A stretch of 48,329 nt of DNA from Flavobacterium tructae (GCF_002217475.1 NZ_MUHH01000002.1:417-48745); one strand, 5' to 3'; shown: positions 32,165 to 41,625, numbered from the stretch's first letter. Notes: generated by a model from the letters alone, not told the origin. Translations and numbers: made by a program.

Positions 32165-34696
32165 TTATTTTTTTAATTCCTGTTTGGGAGCCTCTATGGG
32201 CTGTTTTAATGAAATCATATTCGACAACAATCGATAAGCTCCGGCAACACCTTCGGGCAGCTCTCTAAAGAAGCTTAAACCGGTGTAAATATAGTATCCT
32301 TTTCCGTAGGGCGCTACCAACAGAGCACCATTTTTAGCCGATTCTCCTTTGTCATGTGAAGAAAGAATAGGAGTAAAGGCAGGATCGTACTGATCAGGAT
32401 AATACAAACCTTGTTCTTGTTTCCAGCCTTCAAAATCTTTAGCACTGATTTTGTTTGGTGTGTTTAGGATAGGGTGATTTGGAGCCAGAAAAGTGATTTT
32501 TGCATTTTCTTCAGTCACACGATCGTTTGATATTTTTAACGGGTAAGGAGCAATTTGATCAGTTACTGTTTGTCCGTACGTATTGTATTGTACGATCATG
32601 TTTTTACCGCTTTTGACAAAGTTGAAAAGGATGTTTTGTTTGTGTGCCAAAGCATTTATAGTGTTATAAGCCCGTACTCCTGTCATTACAACATTGAAGG
32701 AATCCAGTTTTTCGGGTGTGATTTCTTCCGGTTTAATAATACTGACTTTGTATCCCATTTGGGCTAAACTTTCCGGAACTTCATCACCGGCACCCATAAT
32801 ATAGGCTATCGAATCACCATTTGTTTTTAGCTCAATTCGGATGCATTTTGACTCAGCCGGTTTTAAAACCATTTGTTTGGTAATATGACTGTAATCGATA
32901 ATGGTCTGATCTTTATCAAAACGTTTACCATCGACAACAGCAATACTTTTTGCAACAGCTTCTTCCGGATTTACGGGTGGCGTAACTTCAAAGTAAAAGA
33001 TCTGCTCGTTTCCTTTTTTCTCTAAAGTAAAAGGAATATCTTTAGGAGAAACGCTCCAGCTTTTTGGTAATTCCAATTGCAGATTTCCTTTGATACCGTC
33101 TTTCCCTGCACGTACTTTTACCGGAACCAACTTGCTTTTCGTACTTCCAAAAATTAAAACCTTTTCAAGAACTGAGGTAGTAACTTCAGGAACGATGTCA
33201 AGGAAATTGTACATTTCGCCCTTTACACCGTCATTGTATTTGTAAATTACAGTGCGTTCGAACGGAATCTCGACACCATTTATTTTGACATTAAAAACAA
33301 CTTTAACCTGTCTGATAATATCGGGAATACCAATGTTTTCCTGATTAGAAACCGTGTACATTCCTTCAGTTGCTTTTTCTTTTAACCAATAAGGCTGCGT
33401 GTATTCTAATGTATTGGGAAGCTGAATTTGGTAGCTTATTTTTTGATCGTTATTGTTTTTCAGCAGTATATTTTGTGGAGTATTTTTCTGATCCGGTAGT
33501 GAAGTCACACTGTTTAACTGCATTTCGATTGAAGATCTGTTAATGGCTTCCAAAGTAACTTTAATAGTGCTTCCCGGAGTGGCTTCCTGTTCAATTGCTG
33601 CAGCTTCCAGATACAATCCGGTACAGGAAGCGATGATATTTTTGATGGCGATTGATTTTACAGACTTCCAGTGATCGTCTTCCAGTGCCTCAATCATAGT
33701 ATAAGCTTTAACCAGATCCGGAATACTGGCTGACGGATTGCTGAAATCATATTTGGAGATGATGGAAGAGATTAAATCTCCAACAGGTTTTCCGTTTTTA
33801 ATACGGTTCCATGAAGTGTCAATTCCTTCAAATAAATTAGTTTTGTCTATCGGACGATCACCGTTGATGAGTTCTAAAAATTCGGTTTCGTCACCACGTG
33901 ATCCGGTACTTCCAAAACCTTGTGATTGGTGACGGCTGCGGCTTAAAGCAGCAATTTCCTGATTTGATTTTCCAATTCCGGGATAGTAAACTCCGGTTTC
34001 CAATTGAATAAAGTTGGATTTGTTTGCCGCTTTAAATTTTTCCTGACTTCCGTAGAACCACCATGAGGTATTGAAAAACTGACGTTTAACCTGCCAGGGT
34101 TTTACATATTTTAGTTGTTCCGGGTATATTTTCGGATCATTGGTGAGTTTAAAGCTTTCCACACTTAGCATCGCCGATGATGTATGATGCCCGTGCGTAG
34201 TACCAGGTGAGCGGTGATCAAATCGGTTGATGATTACATCCGGCTGAAATTTTCGGATCGTCCAAATCATATCGGCCAGTACCTTATCTTTATTCCAGAT
34301 TTCTAACGTTTCATCAGGGGTTTTAGAATAGCCAAAATCATTTGCACGGGAGAAAAACTGTTCACCACCATCAATTTTTCTGGCTTCGATTAGTTCTTGT
34401 GTTCTGATAACACCTAACAATTCGCGTAATTGCGGACCAATTAAATTTTGTCCACCATCACCGCGAGTTAAAGACAAATAACCTGTTCTGGCATTTACTT
34501 CATTGGCCATATAAGAAATTAAGCGGGTATTTTCGTCATCCGGATGCGCTGCGATGTATAAAACGGAACCTAAAAAGTTTAATTTTTTAATTTGGTTGTA
34601 AATTTCAACAGAACTTGGTTTTTGTGGTTGTTGTGCAAAAGAAAGGGTAATGCCTGATAAAAAAAAGAGAAGAATTTGTATCTGAATTTTTCGCAT
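32165..34696 (-). CDS. Large secreted PIG-L (LmbE-like) deacetylase
   Basis: 843 residues from the ATG at 34696, which gives a signal peptide (MRKIQIQILLFFLSGITLSFAQ). A longer start at 34729 overlaps the -7 box. The N-terminal PIG-L domain has the zinc motif AAHPDDE (His51, Asp54) and the third ligand region GTTHGHHTSSA (168-171). It continues with beta-sandwich domains and a C-terminal region resembling a glutamine-amidotransferase-like fold (VMTGVRAYNT, LVAPYGKGYYIYTGLSFFREL). PIG-L enzymes remove acetyl groups from N-acetylglucosamine-type sugars. The secreted location and the downstream symporter suggest envelope or extracellular glycan processing followed by uptake (inference). Confidence 0.9.
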   Translation of the reverse strand: MRKIQIQILLFFLSGITLSFAQQPQKPSSVEIYNQIKKLNFLGSVLYIAAHPDDENTRLISYMANEVNARTGYLSLTRGDGGQNLIGPQLRELLGVIRTQELIEARKIDGGEQFFSRANDFGYSKTPDETLEIWNKDKVLADMIWTIRKFQPDVIINRFDHRSPGTTHGHHTSSAMLSVESFKLTNDPKIYPEQLKYVKPWQVKRQFFNTSWWFYGSQEKFKAANKSNFIQLETGVYYPGIGKSNQEIAALSRSRHQSQGFGSTGSRGDETEFLELINGDRPIDKTNLFEGIDTSWNRIKNGKPVGDLISSIISKYDFSNPSASIPDLVKAYTMIEALEDDHWKSVKSIAIKNIIASCTGLYLEAAAIEQEATPGSTIKVTLEAINRSSIEMQLNSVTSLPDQKNTPQNILLKNNNDQKISYQIQLPNTLEYTQPYWLKEKATEGMYTVSNQENIGIPDIIRQVKVVFNVKINGVEIPFERTVIYKYNDGVKGEMYNFLDIVPEVTTSVLEKVLIFGSTKSKLVPVKVRAGKDGIKGNLQLELPKSWSVSPKDIPFTLEKKGNEQIFYFEVTPPVNPEEAVAKSIAVVDGKRFDKDQTIIDYSHITKQMVLKPAESKCIRIELKTNGDSIAYIMGAGDEVPESLAQMGYKVSIIKPEEITPEKLDSFNVVMTGVRAYNTINALAHKQNILFNFVKSGKNMIVQYNTYGQTVTDQIAPYPLKISNDRVTEENAKITFLAPNHPILNTPNKISAKDFEGWKQEQGLYYPDQYDPAFTPILSSHDKGESAKNGALLVAPYGKGYYIYTGLSFFRELPEGVAGAYRLLSNMISLKQPIEAPKQELKK

Positions 34697-34726
34697 AATA
34701 AGGTTAGGTGTTTTTTGATAGCGTTT

Positions 34727-34734
34727 CAAAAATA
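34727..34734 (-). promoter_or_regulatory. -7 promoter box of the deacetylase operon
   Basis: On the minus strand it reads TATTTTTG (TAnnTTTG), 30 nt before the chosen ATG. Confidence 0.65.
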
Positions 34735-34812
34735 CTAATTAAATCATGGAAGAGTATTTAAATGAAATGTTAATGTTTGGTTATTGATTTGCTTTTTTAA
34801 GAAAATTGATTC

Positions 34813-34847
34813 AAAAAAAAAGCTGTCAGATCAAATCTGACAGCTTT
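34813..34847 (-). terminator. Terminator of the beta-propeller protein gene
   Basis: A perfect 13-bp stem AAAGCTGTCAGAT (34819-34831) / ATCTGACAGCTTT (34835-34847), loop CAA, with a T-tract on the minus strand. Confidence 0.9.
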
Positions 34848-34902
34848 ATAGAAATTGATCTAATGTTTTAGATCATGTGGTATTTCTTAGGATTGCAGTA
34901 AA

Positions 34903-36540
34903 TTATTTCAATTTATTTTCTGTGTCTTTATAGTTCCCTGTAATGGTAACATTACTGTTTTTGGTTACTTTTCCATAAATGGTAATAGAAGAGTTGTTTC
35001 CAATAAAGTTAATCTTAGCACCACTATTTAATAGTAAGTCTCCCCAAATTACTACAGTACCTTCAACTTGTAATATCGCATTGCTGTTAATAATAAGTTG
35101 TGTTGGGTTAGACTGACCGTATTTACCCTGAGACAATGTTCCTTTCATGTTGAAAGTTCCTCCACTGTTTAAGGTTAGATTATTTTGAACTGTAATTGAA
35201 CCACAATGCGTTAATATAGCACCGGAATTAATAATAGCAGAGCTTATAGAGGTAGCACCGGAATACGATTTAACTTCATTTGAGTTCAGAATCAGATTTT
35301 GTCCCTGATTATAAGTACCGTATCCTGTACAGCCATCAAAAGTGGTGTTTGGTTTTTCCATCTTAATAATTTTCAAACCACCTTTTCCACTGGCTACATA
35401 GATAAAATTACCGCTTGATTTTACATAGTTTGACGAACCTAGTATATCAACAGTTCCCAGTAAACCAAGTTGAGCCCCAGTTTTGTAGACATTTAAACCT
35501 GCAGCACCATTGGCTACAAAGGCATAACCTTCATTAACAGAAAGAGCATTGGTAACATTCTCTTCACCGGCAACTGCTAATGGAATAGTCTGTAATTTTG
35601 AACCGCTATTGATGTCGTAAACACCTAAGCCTTTATAACCTTCTGATACTAATAATTTTGTACCATCAAAATCTATCGTTCTTTTTGAAGCCTTTACATC
35701 TGTTGATGTGGTAAAGCTTTTTTGTAATGCCAGTGTTGATTCGTTGTAAATATTTACTCCTTTTGTTCCGCTCAAAGTCACGACTTTATCTCCGCTGATC
35801 GCTACAGAACGTAAATCTTCTACGGCAACTTTTCCTGAGATTGCTTTAGAGGCAGCATTAATTTTAAAGAGACTTCCCTGATCTCCGGTTACTGCAAAGT
35901 AAGAGCCGGAATTCGAAGCAACATCAGTTGTTACGTAACCTTCAACATTAGTCGTAGTGTATTTATCCGTTAGCATACCTGAACTTAAAGGCATGTTAAT
36001 GACAATTGCCGGGCTTTTTAGCGTAGAATTTTTATCGATATCGGCCGCTGCACCAATAATCAGACTTCCGTTTGAATAGGTAAGGGAGGTAATATCGGTA
36101 TTGGCTATTAAGGCAGAAGTGATCAATTTAGGTTTATAAGGATCAGATACGTCAATAACATCAATAGCTCCTGAATATGCTTCACCACTCATGGTATAAG
36201 CAACGTAAGCATAGTTTCCGTTAACAGCTACATGGCTGGCCTGTAACGTTCTCCCGCTATTGTCTTTGGGTGGATTAACTTCTGCGATTTGAACCAATGG
36301 AAAATCGGTAGCCGAAGATGGAGCGCTATTGAACAGTTTACCTGTTGAAGCTGATGAACCGGTAATTGAAATTACTCCGGAATTGGTGTAATCAAGTCTC
36401 TTATTTAAAGCCGTAACATCGCTATTGATTTCGATGTTGTTATTTGTTGTCTGATCATTCGTTGCAGAGTCGTCATGATTCGTACAAAATGTAAAAAGGG
36501 ACAACACGGATAATGAAAATAAATAAACACGCTTTTTCAT
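34903..36540 (-). CDS. Secreted LVIVD-like beta-propeller protein with a beta-helix-like C-terminus
   Basis: 545 residues. The N-terminus is a signal peptide with a possible lipoprotein cysteine (LFTFCTNHDD), though the box is not ideal. Residues about 80-400 hold repeated blades such as NYAYVAYTMSGE...GAIDVIDVSDPYKP, FVANGAAGLNVYKTG and NFIYVASGKGGLKIIKM, like the LVIVD family. After about residue 405 come serial short strands (LILNSNEVKSYSG, TVQNNLTLNSGGTF, QLIINSNAILQVEG, DLLLNSGAKINFIG) suggestive of a right-handed beta-helix or a bactofilin-like fold. Function unknown; probably anchored at the cell surface. Confidence 0.82.
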   Translation of the reverse strand: MKKRVYLFSLSVLSLFTFCTNHDDSATNDQTTNNNIEINSDVTALNKRLDYTNSGVISITGSSASTGKLFNSAPSSATDFPLVQIAEVNPPKDNSGRTLQASHVAVNGNYAYVAYTMSGEAYSGAIDVIDVSDPYKPKLITSALIANTDITSLTYSNGSLIIGAAADIDKNSTLKSPAIVINMPLSSGMLTDKYTTTNVEGYVTTDVASNSGSYFAVTGDQGSLFKINAASKAISGKVAVEDLRSVAISGDKVVTLSGTKGVNIYNESTLALQKSFTTSTDVKASKRTIDFDGTKLLVSEGYKGLGVYDINSGSKLQTIPLAVAGEENVTNALSVNEGYAFVANGAAGLNVYKTGAQLGLLGTVDILGSSNYVKSSGNFIYVASGKGGLKIIKMEKPNTTFDGCTGYGTYNQGQNLILNSNEVKSYSGATSISSAIINSGAILTHCGSITVQNNLTLNSGGTFNMKGTLSQGKYGQSNPTQLIINSNAILQVEGTVVIWGDLLLNSGAKINFIGNNSSITIYGKVTKNSNVTITGNYKDTENKLK

Positions 36541-36572
36541 ATAATGTATATTTAGTGGTTTAAAATTTTGTG

Positions 36573-36580
36573 CAAAATTA
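36573..36580 (-). promoter_or_regulatory. -7 promoter box of the beta-propeller gene
   Basis: On the minus strand it reads TAATTTTG (TAnnTTTG), 32 nt before the ATG. Confidence 0.6.
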
Positions 36581-36700
36581 CAGTTTTAAACGTAATGTCT
36601 TGATATTCTTGTGTATAATTTAACTTTTTGAATTGTTTTGATTGATATTTTTATGTTTTCCTCGTTAAATTAACGTTTTAGTTATTTAGTATGCATGCAT

Positions 36701-36733
36701 AAAAAAAGAGTATCATGATTTTGATACTCTTTT
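36701..36733 (-). terminator. Terminator of the His/Asp-rich protein gene
   Basis: A 12-bp stem AAAAGAGTATCA (36704-36715) / TGATACTCTTTT (36722-36733), 6-nt loop, with a T-tract on the minus strand. Confidence 0.9.
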
Positions 36734-36761
36734 GTATTGAAAGTTAATGATTTAGCAAAAA

Positions 36762-37268
36762 CTAGCCTCTTCTGCGACCGTAGTGACCATCATGATCGTC
36801 ATCGTCATCGTCGTCGTCTCTATCATGTTTATGACGTTTCTCATAACGTTTTTTATCATAATGACGGTCGTCATAACCATATCTTGGTCTTGGCTTGTAA
36901 CATCTTTGTGGAGCGCCATGGTATCCTCTGTAATACTTTACTTTGTGACGATCAAAGTAAACATAAGGAGTTCTGCCGTGATAGTCGTTCAAAACTACTT
37001 TATATCCTCCGTATAAATCATAGTTTCTGTATTGTCTTGGCAAGTAGGTTGCTCTAATCCATCTTCCTCCTCCAAAATAGAGAAACTGTGAAGCTCTAAC
37101 ATCATAGTATGCTTCGATGTCGGGTAGATAATAATACTCCATTTCTTCGTATCCTGCCGGTCCCCAAGCCGGAGGTGTTCCTATGTTAACGTTTATAGAT
37201 ACCTGCGCTTGCGTGGCATTTGCAACCAGGAGAAAAAGTCCTGCAATTGCTAATTTTATTGTTTTCAT
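36762..37268 (-). CDS. Secreted Tyr/Arg/His-rich protein with a poly-Asp tail
   Basis: 168 residues with a signal peptide (MKTIKLAIAGLFLLVANATQAQ). The middle has PPAWGPAGYEEMEYYYLPDIEAYYDV, then FGGGRWIRATYLPRQYRNYDLYGGYKV, a pattern I associate with uncharacterised Bacteroidota proteins. The tail is strongly charged: KKRYEKRHKHDRD, eight consecutive Asp (151-158), then HDGHYGRRRG. The Asp tract is written mostly in GAC/GAT triplets and could vary in length. Metal or cation binding is plausible but unproven. It is a single gene. Confidence 0.8.
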   Translation of the reverse strand: MKTIKLAIAGLFLLVANATQAQVSINVNIGTPPAWGPAGYEEMEYYYLPDIEAYYDVRASQFLYFGGGRWIRATYLPRQYRNYDLYGGYKVVLNDYHGRTPYVYFDRHKVKYYRGYHGAPQRCYKPRPRYGYDDRHYDKKRYEKRHKHDRDDDDDDDDHDGHYGRRRG

Positions 37269-37470
37269 TTTTTTTAATTTAAAGTTAAGGTTGATCCTGT
37301 TTTGTGATATTCATATACTGTGCCAAAAATTAAAGCACAATGCAGTTCATCGGACAAATGATGCATTTTGACGACTTTTTAAAAATGAATTTTATTTTAA
37401 AGTATTGAATACTAGTTGTTTTTGTAGTATGGATTTTTTTTTGAAAAAAGTAGAGAAAATAGATTTTTTA

Positions 37471-39297
37471 CTATTTGTACTCTACAATTCTTGGCTTAGC
37501 CAGTTCAAAGCTTTGTAAGCCAAAATCAGAGGTCTGAAAAGTGTTGGTTTTAAAAACATTATCTCCCTGAAAAGGAATAGTAGGGTAGTAGGACAGTGAA
37601 ATCTGGAAGGAACTGAATACTAAGTAGTCATTATTTATCGACAAACCTAAGGTTATTTTTTGGTAAGCTTTATTTCTTCCAACAGCATCATTTGGGGCTC
37701 CTAATACTGCCAGTCCGTAATTAAAGAATGGATTGATACGAAATCCTAGTAGGGCATAAGGGGAATAAGTTTGCGTTTGAAGTGACAGAACCACCTTATT
37801 TGTTCCATAGATCGCAGTATTAAATCCAGCCAAACCATTTTGCTCATTAATATTAAGCTGATCTCCAATGATATTTTCCCGATTAGCACCAATAACGATG
37901 AATGGGTTTACAAATTGGCGGAGTTTCCAGTTTCCGATAGTGAATAGTTTCGTAAAATAATTAGATTCAAATGAGAAGGCCGTTTGATAGGTTTTCGAAT
38001 CATGAAAAAAAGTACCGGCTTCCAGATTGGTACTAAAAAATCCCCAGCGGTAGTAATTTCCAAAAGAGAACTGCGCTCCCGCATAAGGACGCCATTGTTT
38101 GTTTTTGTATTGATAGCCCAGAGTAATTCCGTATATTTTCCCAATGGGAACATCCTCTGTCTGACCATTTCTAAAAATATAATTGTCTTTTATAAATTTA
38201 CGTCGGTTCAAACCAATTCCGCTTAAAATCAGTTTTTCATCAGAGTAAAAACGAGTGGGGTCGTAGAGTTCAGAAGGAGTTTGACTATAATTAACGTTCA
38301 GAAAACGTGCAGTTGCCACCAGGTTGGTGATACCGTCTTCATCTTGAGTTACTTTACTGGCATGTCCTGCCCAAAAATCATGAAAATTATTTTTAAAGGG
38401 TTGAAATGCATACGATTTATCAGGCGCCTGCAAAGAGTCTTTTTTGTAGTTCTGTCCCACATATAAACCGCCGGCCCATCGGGTCAAAGGAGAATAGAAA
38501 AGTCGCTCAATGTTGATACTTTTCGTATAGTTGTTATCAATATCGATCTTGTAATATAAAGTGGTTCCTATATAAGTATTTTTAATATTGGGAATGTTGT
38601 AGCTTACTTCGTTGGCAGTACGGCCATCTTTAAATCGGTTGGTATGTTTGTAGTCCAATTGCTGTCCCGTTCCGAAAAAGTCTTTTTCTTTAATACCAAA
38701 AGACACCTGATTACCCGAGATCGCAAATCTGGGAATCGTACTCCAAGAGTCCAGAACCCTAATCGTTACGTCAACTGAATCTGAAGCTACTCCGGTTATC
38801 TTATTTGTTATTCTTACAGCTGTAACATATCGTTGCGATCGTATCAAACGCTCAGATTCCTGTACTTTATAAGTGTCGTAGGGGGTGTTTTTTTTAAAGA
38901 GCAGCAGATTATAAATGGCTATTTTTTTTGTTTTTAAATGCAGCCTGTTTCCCGTTCTTTCTCCCCAGTTTTTGGGCATCTTAGTGGTGTCTGTAACCGA
39001 ATGCCCAAACGGATCAAGTGTTATAATATTGATGTTCCGAATGATTTTACCACTAAAATCGGTGGTGTCATTTTGTACTAAAACTTCTTTTTTTTGTGTA
39101 TTGTCTCCCCTGAAGAATAGTTTGTGCAGGGTTTGAGTAAATTTATTTTTTTTCGAATAGTTTCTAATTTTCTGATAAACTTCGCTGCTGTCTTTTTTAG
39201 TTTTTGCGTCTTTCTTTGGTGGATTAACCTGTGCATAAGCGCCTTGTAAGCAAAAGCATAATAGAATAAAAACGACTATTTTTTTGTTTGCAGACAT
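37471..39297 (-). CDS. Outer-membrane beta-barrel protein with a POTRA-like periplasmic domain (BamA/TamA-like)
   Basis: 608 residues with a signal peptide (KIVVFILLCFCLQGAYAQ). Residues about 85-185 resemble a POTRA unit (IIRNINIITLDPFGHSV...YKVQESERLIRSQRYVTAVRI). The rest alternates amphipathic strands and ends with the barrel-like QISLSYYPTIPF and FGLQSFELAKPRIVEYK. It resembles Omp85-related proteins, but I could not identify a clear surface-antigen domain motif. It may assemble or transport an envelope component. It is a single gene. Confidence 0.75.
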   Translation of the reverse strand: MSANKKIVVFILLCFCLQGAYAQVNPPKKDAKTKKDSSEVYQKIRNYSKKNKFTQTLHKLFFRGDNTQKKEVLVQNDTTDFSGKIIRNINIITLDPFGHSVTDTTKMPKNWGERTGNRLHLKTKKIAIYNLLLFKKNTPYDTYKVQESERLIRSQRYVTAVRITNKITGVASDSVDVTIRVLDSWSTIPRFAISGNQVSFGIKEKDFFGTGQQLDYKHTNRFKDGRTANEVSYNIPNIKNTYIGTTLYYKIDIDNNYTKSINIERLFYSPLTRWAGGLYVGQNYKKDSLQAPDKSYAFQPFKNNFHDFWAGHASKVTQDEDGITNLVATARFLNVNYSQTPSELYDPTRFYSDEKLILSGIGLNRRKFIKDNYIFRNGQTEDVPIGKIYGITLGYQYKNKQWRPYAGAQFSFGNYYRWGFFSTNLEAGTFFHDSKTYQTAFSFESNYFTKLFTIGNWKLRQFVNPFIVIGANRENIIGDQLNINEQNGLAGFNTAIYGTNKVVLSLQTQTYSPYALLGFRINPFFNYGLAVLGAPNDAVGRNKAYQKITLGLSINNDYLVFSSFQISLSYYPTIPFQGDNVFKTNTFQTSDFGLQSFELAKPRIVEYK

Positions 39298-39572
39298 TAT
39301 ATAACTTTTTATAAGCTTAAAGGTTCATTTCGACATGAATATAAGCAATTATTATCACTCTTTATAAAATTAGATTCGTATTTCGTTACTGATAATTTTG
39401 TTTATGGCGTTTCCCTACGGGCCGGGCTGTACGCTAAATCTTTTGCAACAGAAGAATTTGGGAGATGCAAAAAAGGTTTGGGTATTGCAAAAGGATATCG
39501 CTGCCATCCCTAACGCTTTAAGGGAAAGAGGTATTTTGTTCAATAAAATCGTATAAGATTCCAGAACTTATC
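39298..39572. other. Non-coding spacer carrying a GC-rich nested inverted-repeat element
   Basis: Bases 39406-39516 are much richer in GC than the surroundings and contain nested inverted repeats: GCGTT (39407-39411) with AACGC (39512-39516), and CTTTTGCAA (39440-39448) with TTGCAAAAG (39485-39493). No ORF or terminator is present. From memory, elements with GGCGTT...CCCTACGGGCCGGGCT...CATCCCTAACGC ends are scattered in Bacteroidota genomes; this must be checked. Confidence 0.6.
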
Positions 39573-40103
39573 TTAATCAAAAAACTCCTTTTCTTCGTAT
39601 TGGACAGGCATTATAGAAATTCCTTTTTGTAGCAGTAAATTATTGGGAAAAATAATCTTTTCGCCGTCTTTTGTTTTTAAGTTCACATGAAAGGCGCTTA
39701 TATCCTCAATTTCTGCTTCGATTGGAAAGTCTTTATCATGAATTTTGATGGTATCTCCAATTCGGAAAGGAAAAGAAAAAAACAAAATCATTCCCGAAGT
39801 TATATTGCTCAAAATAGACCATTGGGCAAACATAGCCACTCCAATTACAGTAGCAATGGAAGAAACTGTTATAAAAATATCTTTGGTCTCAACGCCCCAA
39901 ATTATAATCAGGCTAATCATAACCAGTATGTTCATGAGCAAGTGAATGTACTTGATCACTAAATTGGTACGATGCTCTAGTAACTGACTTGTGCTGGCAT
40001 AACGACGAATTAGTTTCGCAACAATAATGCGCAACGCTATCAGAACGAGAATCAGAATTATGGTCGTTAAGATCTCCTGGCTATATTCTTTGAAAGAAAA
40101 CAT
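39573..40103 (-). CDS. Small MscS-family mechanosensitive channel
   Basis: 176 residues. Three helices are followed by the MscS pore-helix and beta-domain signature: IATVIGVAMFAQWSILSNITSGMILFFSFPFRIGDTIKI. The C-terminal alpha/beta cage of E. coli MscS is missing; the protein ends soon after IIFPNNLLLQKGI. Short forms of this kind are common in Bacteroidota. It may release pressure on osmotic downshock. It is the last gene of the DUF2520-to-MscS operon, 10 bp after maf. Confidence 0.88.
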   Translation of the reverse strand: MFSFKEYSQEILTTIILILVLIALRIIVAKLIRRYASTSQLLEHRTNLVIKYIHLLMNILVMISLIIIWGVETKDIFITVSSIATVIGVAMFAQWSILSNITSGMILFFSFPFRIGDTIKIHDKDFPIEAEIEDISAFHVNLKTKDGEKIIFPNNLLLQKGISIMPVQYEEKEFFD

Positions 40104-40113
40104 AAATAAATTT

Positions 40114-40698
40114 TTACACTAAAGTACTCAAATATTCATAAACTTTGGCTGTTGGCAACCCCATAACATTGGTGTAAGAACCTTCTACTTTTGCAACTGC
40201 CATAAAACCAAACCATTCCTGAATGCCATAAGCCCCGGCTTTGTCATACGGTTTGTAATTTTCGATGTAATACAAAATAGCCTCGTCTGATAAATCATTA
40301 AAGGTAACTTTTGTAATATCATTCAAAAGAATAGAAGAGCTGTTTGTCTTAAAACAAACTGAGGTGATCACTTCATGAGTAGTGTTGGATAATGACTTGA
40401 TCATAGTAAAGGCTTCTTCAGCATTTTTTGGCTTGCCTAGTGCTTTATTCTCATGCCAAACTATGGTGTCACTGGTCACCAGGATTTCATTTTCATTCAG
40501 TTCACCTTCAAATGCACTGGCCTTTAACGCTGCCAGATAATCTGTGATTTCGACTGCTTTTAATTCCGGTGGATAGATTTCTTCAATGTCTTTTAACCTA
40601 ATTTTGAAGTCAAGATCCAGGTCTTTAAAAAACTGCTGTCTGCGAGGCGATCCCGAAGCCAGAATTAACGTATATTTTTTTAGTTTTTCTTTAAGCAT
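40114..40698 (-). CDS. maf: Maf-family nucleoside triphosphate pyrophosphatase
   Basis: 194 residues. The Maf motifs are ILASGSPRRQQFF (12-24), VTSDTIVWHENKALGKPKN, and YDKAGAYGIQEWFGFMAVAKVEGSYTNVMGLP near the end. Family members hydrolyse dTTP, UTP and modified nucleotides to the monophosphate, cleaning the nucleotide pool. Its start overlaps the end of the prenyltransferase gene by 8 bp, so it is translationally coupled. Confidence 0.93.
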   Translation of the reverse strand: MLKEKLKKYTLILASGSPRRQQFFKDLDLDFKIRLKDIEEIYPPELKAVEITDYLAALKASAFEGELNENEILVTSDTIVWHENKALGKPKNAEEAFTMIKSLSNTTHEVITSVCFKTNSSSILLNDITKVTFNDLSDEAILYYIENYKPYDKAGAYGIQEWFGFMAVAKVEGSYTNVMGLPTAKVYEYLSTLV

Positions 40699-41617
40699 TG
40701 TACTTGATATTTAAGGTGATAACGAGAATGGATAAAATCCCGAAGAATAAAATTAGTTTCAAAACGGTACTTAAATGGTGGAATTCTTTTTGATTTTTCG
40801 CTCCAAATATTTTTACAATAAAATACAGTAAGGGAGCCAGAACAAATGCAAATGCATAAAATGTAGCGATAAAAAGATTGTTCTCAACAAAATAGGTTTT
40901 GATATAAAGTAAACAAGAAATAAAAGGAATTATTGCAAGTCCCAAGGCTATTTTTGCGGTTCTGCTAATTCCAATAGCGATCGGCAATGTGTTCATTCCC
41001 TGATTGTAGTCACCATTATGATCCTCAATGTCTTTGACGATTTCCCGAATAAAATTAATCATAAAAGCAAATATTGCATAATCGGTTAAGATGGAGAAGA
41101 AACTCGCCATTTGTGCCTGATTTTCAGAATTGGTAGCCGGAAAAAGGTCGAAAATTCCAATAATCCATACGCTTACAGAAAGTAATAAGGCCACAACAAA
41201 ATTTCCCAGAATCATAATTTGTTTTAATGTCGTCGCGTAAAAGTAAAGCAGCGAGGCGATTAAAATAAAAAGCGAGGCAAACATAGGTCTAAGGATGATA
41301 TTTGACAAAAGGAATCCAATAGCAACCCCTGTAATATTAAGTCCGATATAAATGTTATAGGCCGTTGTTTCAGAAATTCCTTTACCAATTACAACATCAG
41401 CAGGTTTATTGATACTATCCGTTGCAACATCATAGATATTATTAATTACATAACCAGCTGCCGCCAGTAAAACGGTACTTAAAACCAATAATCCGTATTG
41501 CCAATCCGCTAAAGCTAAAGGAATATTTTGCTGTTTTAGAAAGGCATAACGAAATAATACCTGCATAAAAGCTAGCATGAGCAGGTTTTTGTAGCGAATG
41601 AGTTTGAGGAATTTCAT
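40691..41617 (-). CDS. UbiA-family prenyltransferase (annotated in relatives as geranylgeranylglycerol-phosphate geranylgeranyltransferase)
   Basis: 308 residues with about nine transmembrane helices. The first Asp-rich motif is NNIYDVATDSINKP (59-72); the second is REIVKDIEDHNGDYNQGMNTLPI (near 195-217). Both bind the Mg-pyrophosphate of the prenyl donor. Proteins like this in flavobacteria are usually labelled as archaeal-type ether-lipid enzymes, but the acceptor here is not established. It overlaps maf by 8 bp and belongs to the operon with KdsC-like and DUF2520 genes. Confidence 0.85.
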   Translation of the reverse strand: MKFLKLIRYKNLLMLAFMQVLFRYAFLKQQNIPLALADWQYGLLVLSTVLLAAAGYVINNIYDVATDSINKPADVVIGKGISETTAYNIYIGLNITGVAIGFLLSNIILRPMFASLFILIASLLYFYATTLKQIMILGNFVVALLLSVSVWIIGIFDLFPATNSENQAQMASFFSILTDYAIFAFMINFIREIVKDIEDHNGDYNQGMNTLPIAIGISRTAKIALGLAIIPFISCLLYIKTYFVENNLFIATFYAFAFVLAPLLYFIVKIFGAKNQKEFHHLSTVLKLILFFGILSILVITLNIKYNA

Positions 41618-41625
41618 TTTTATTT

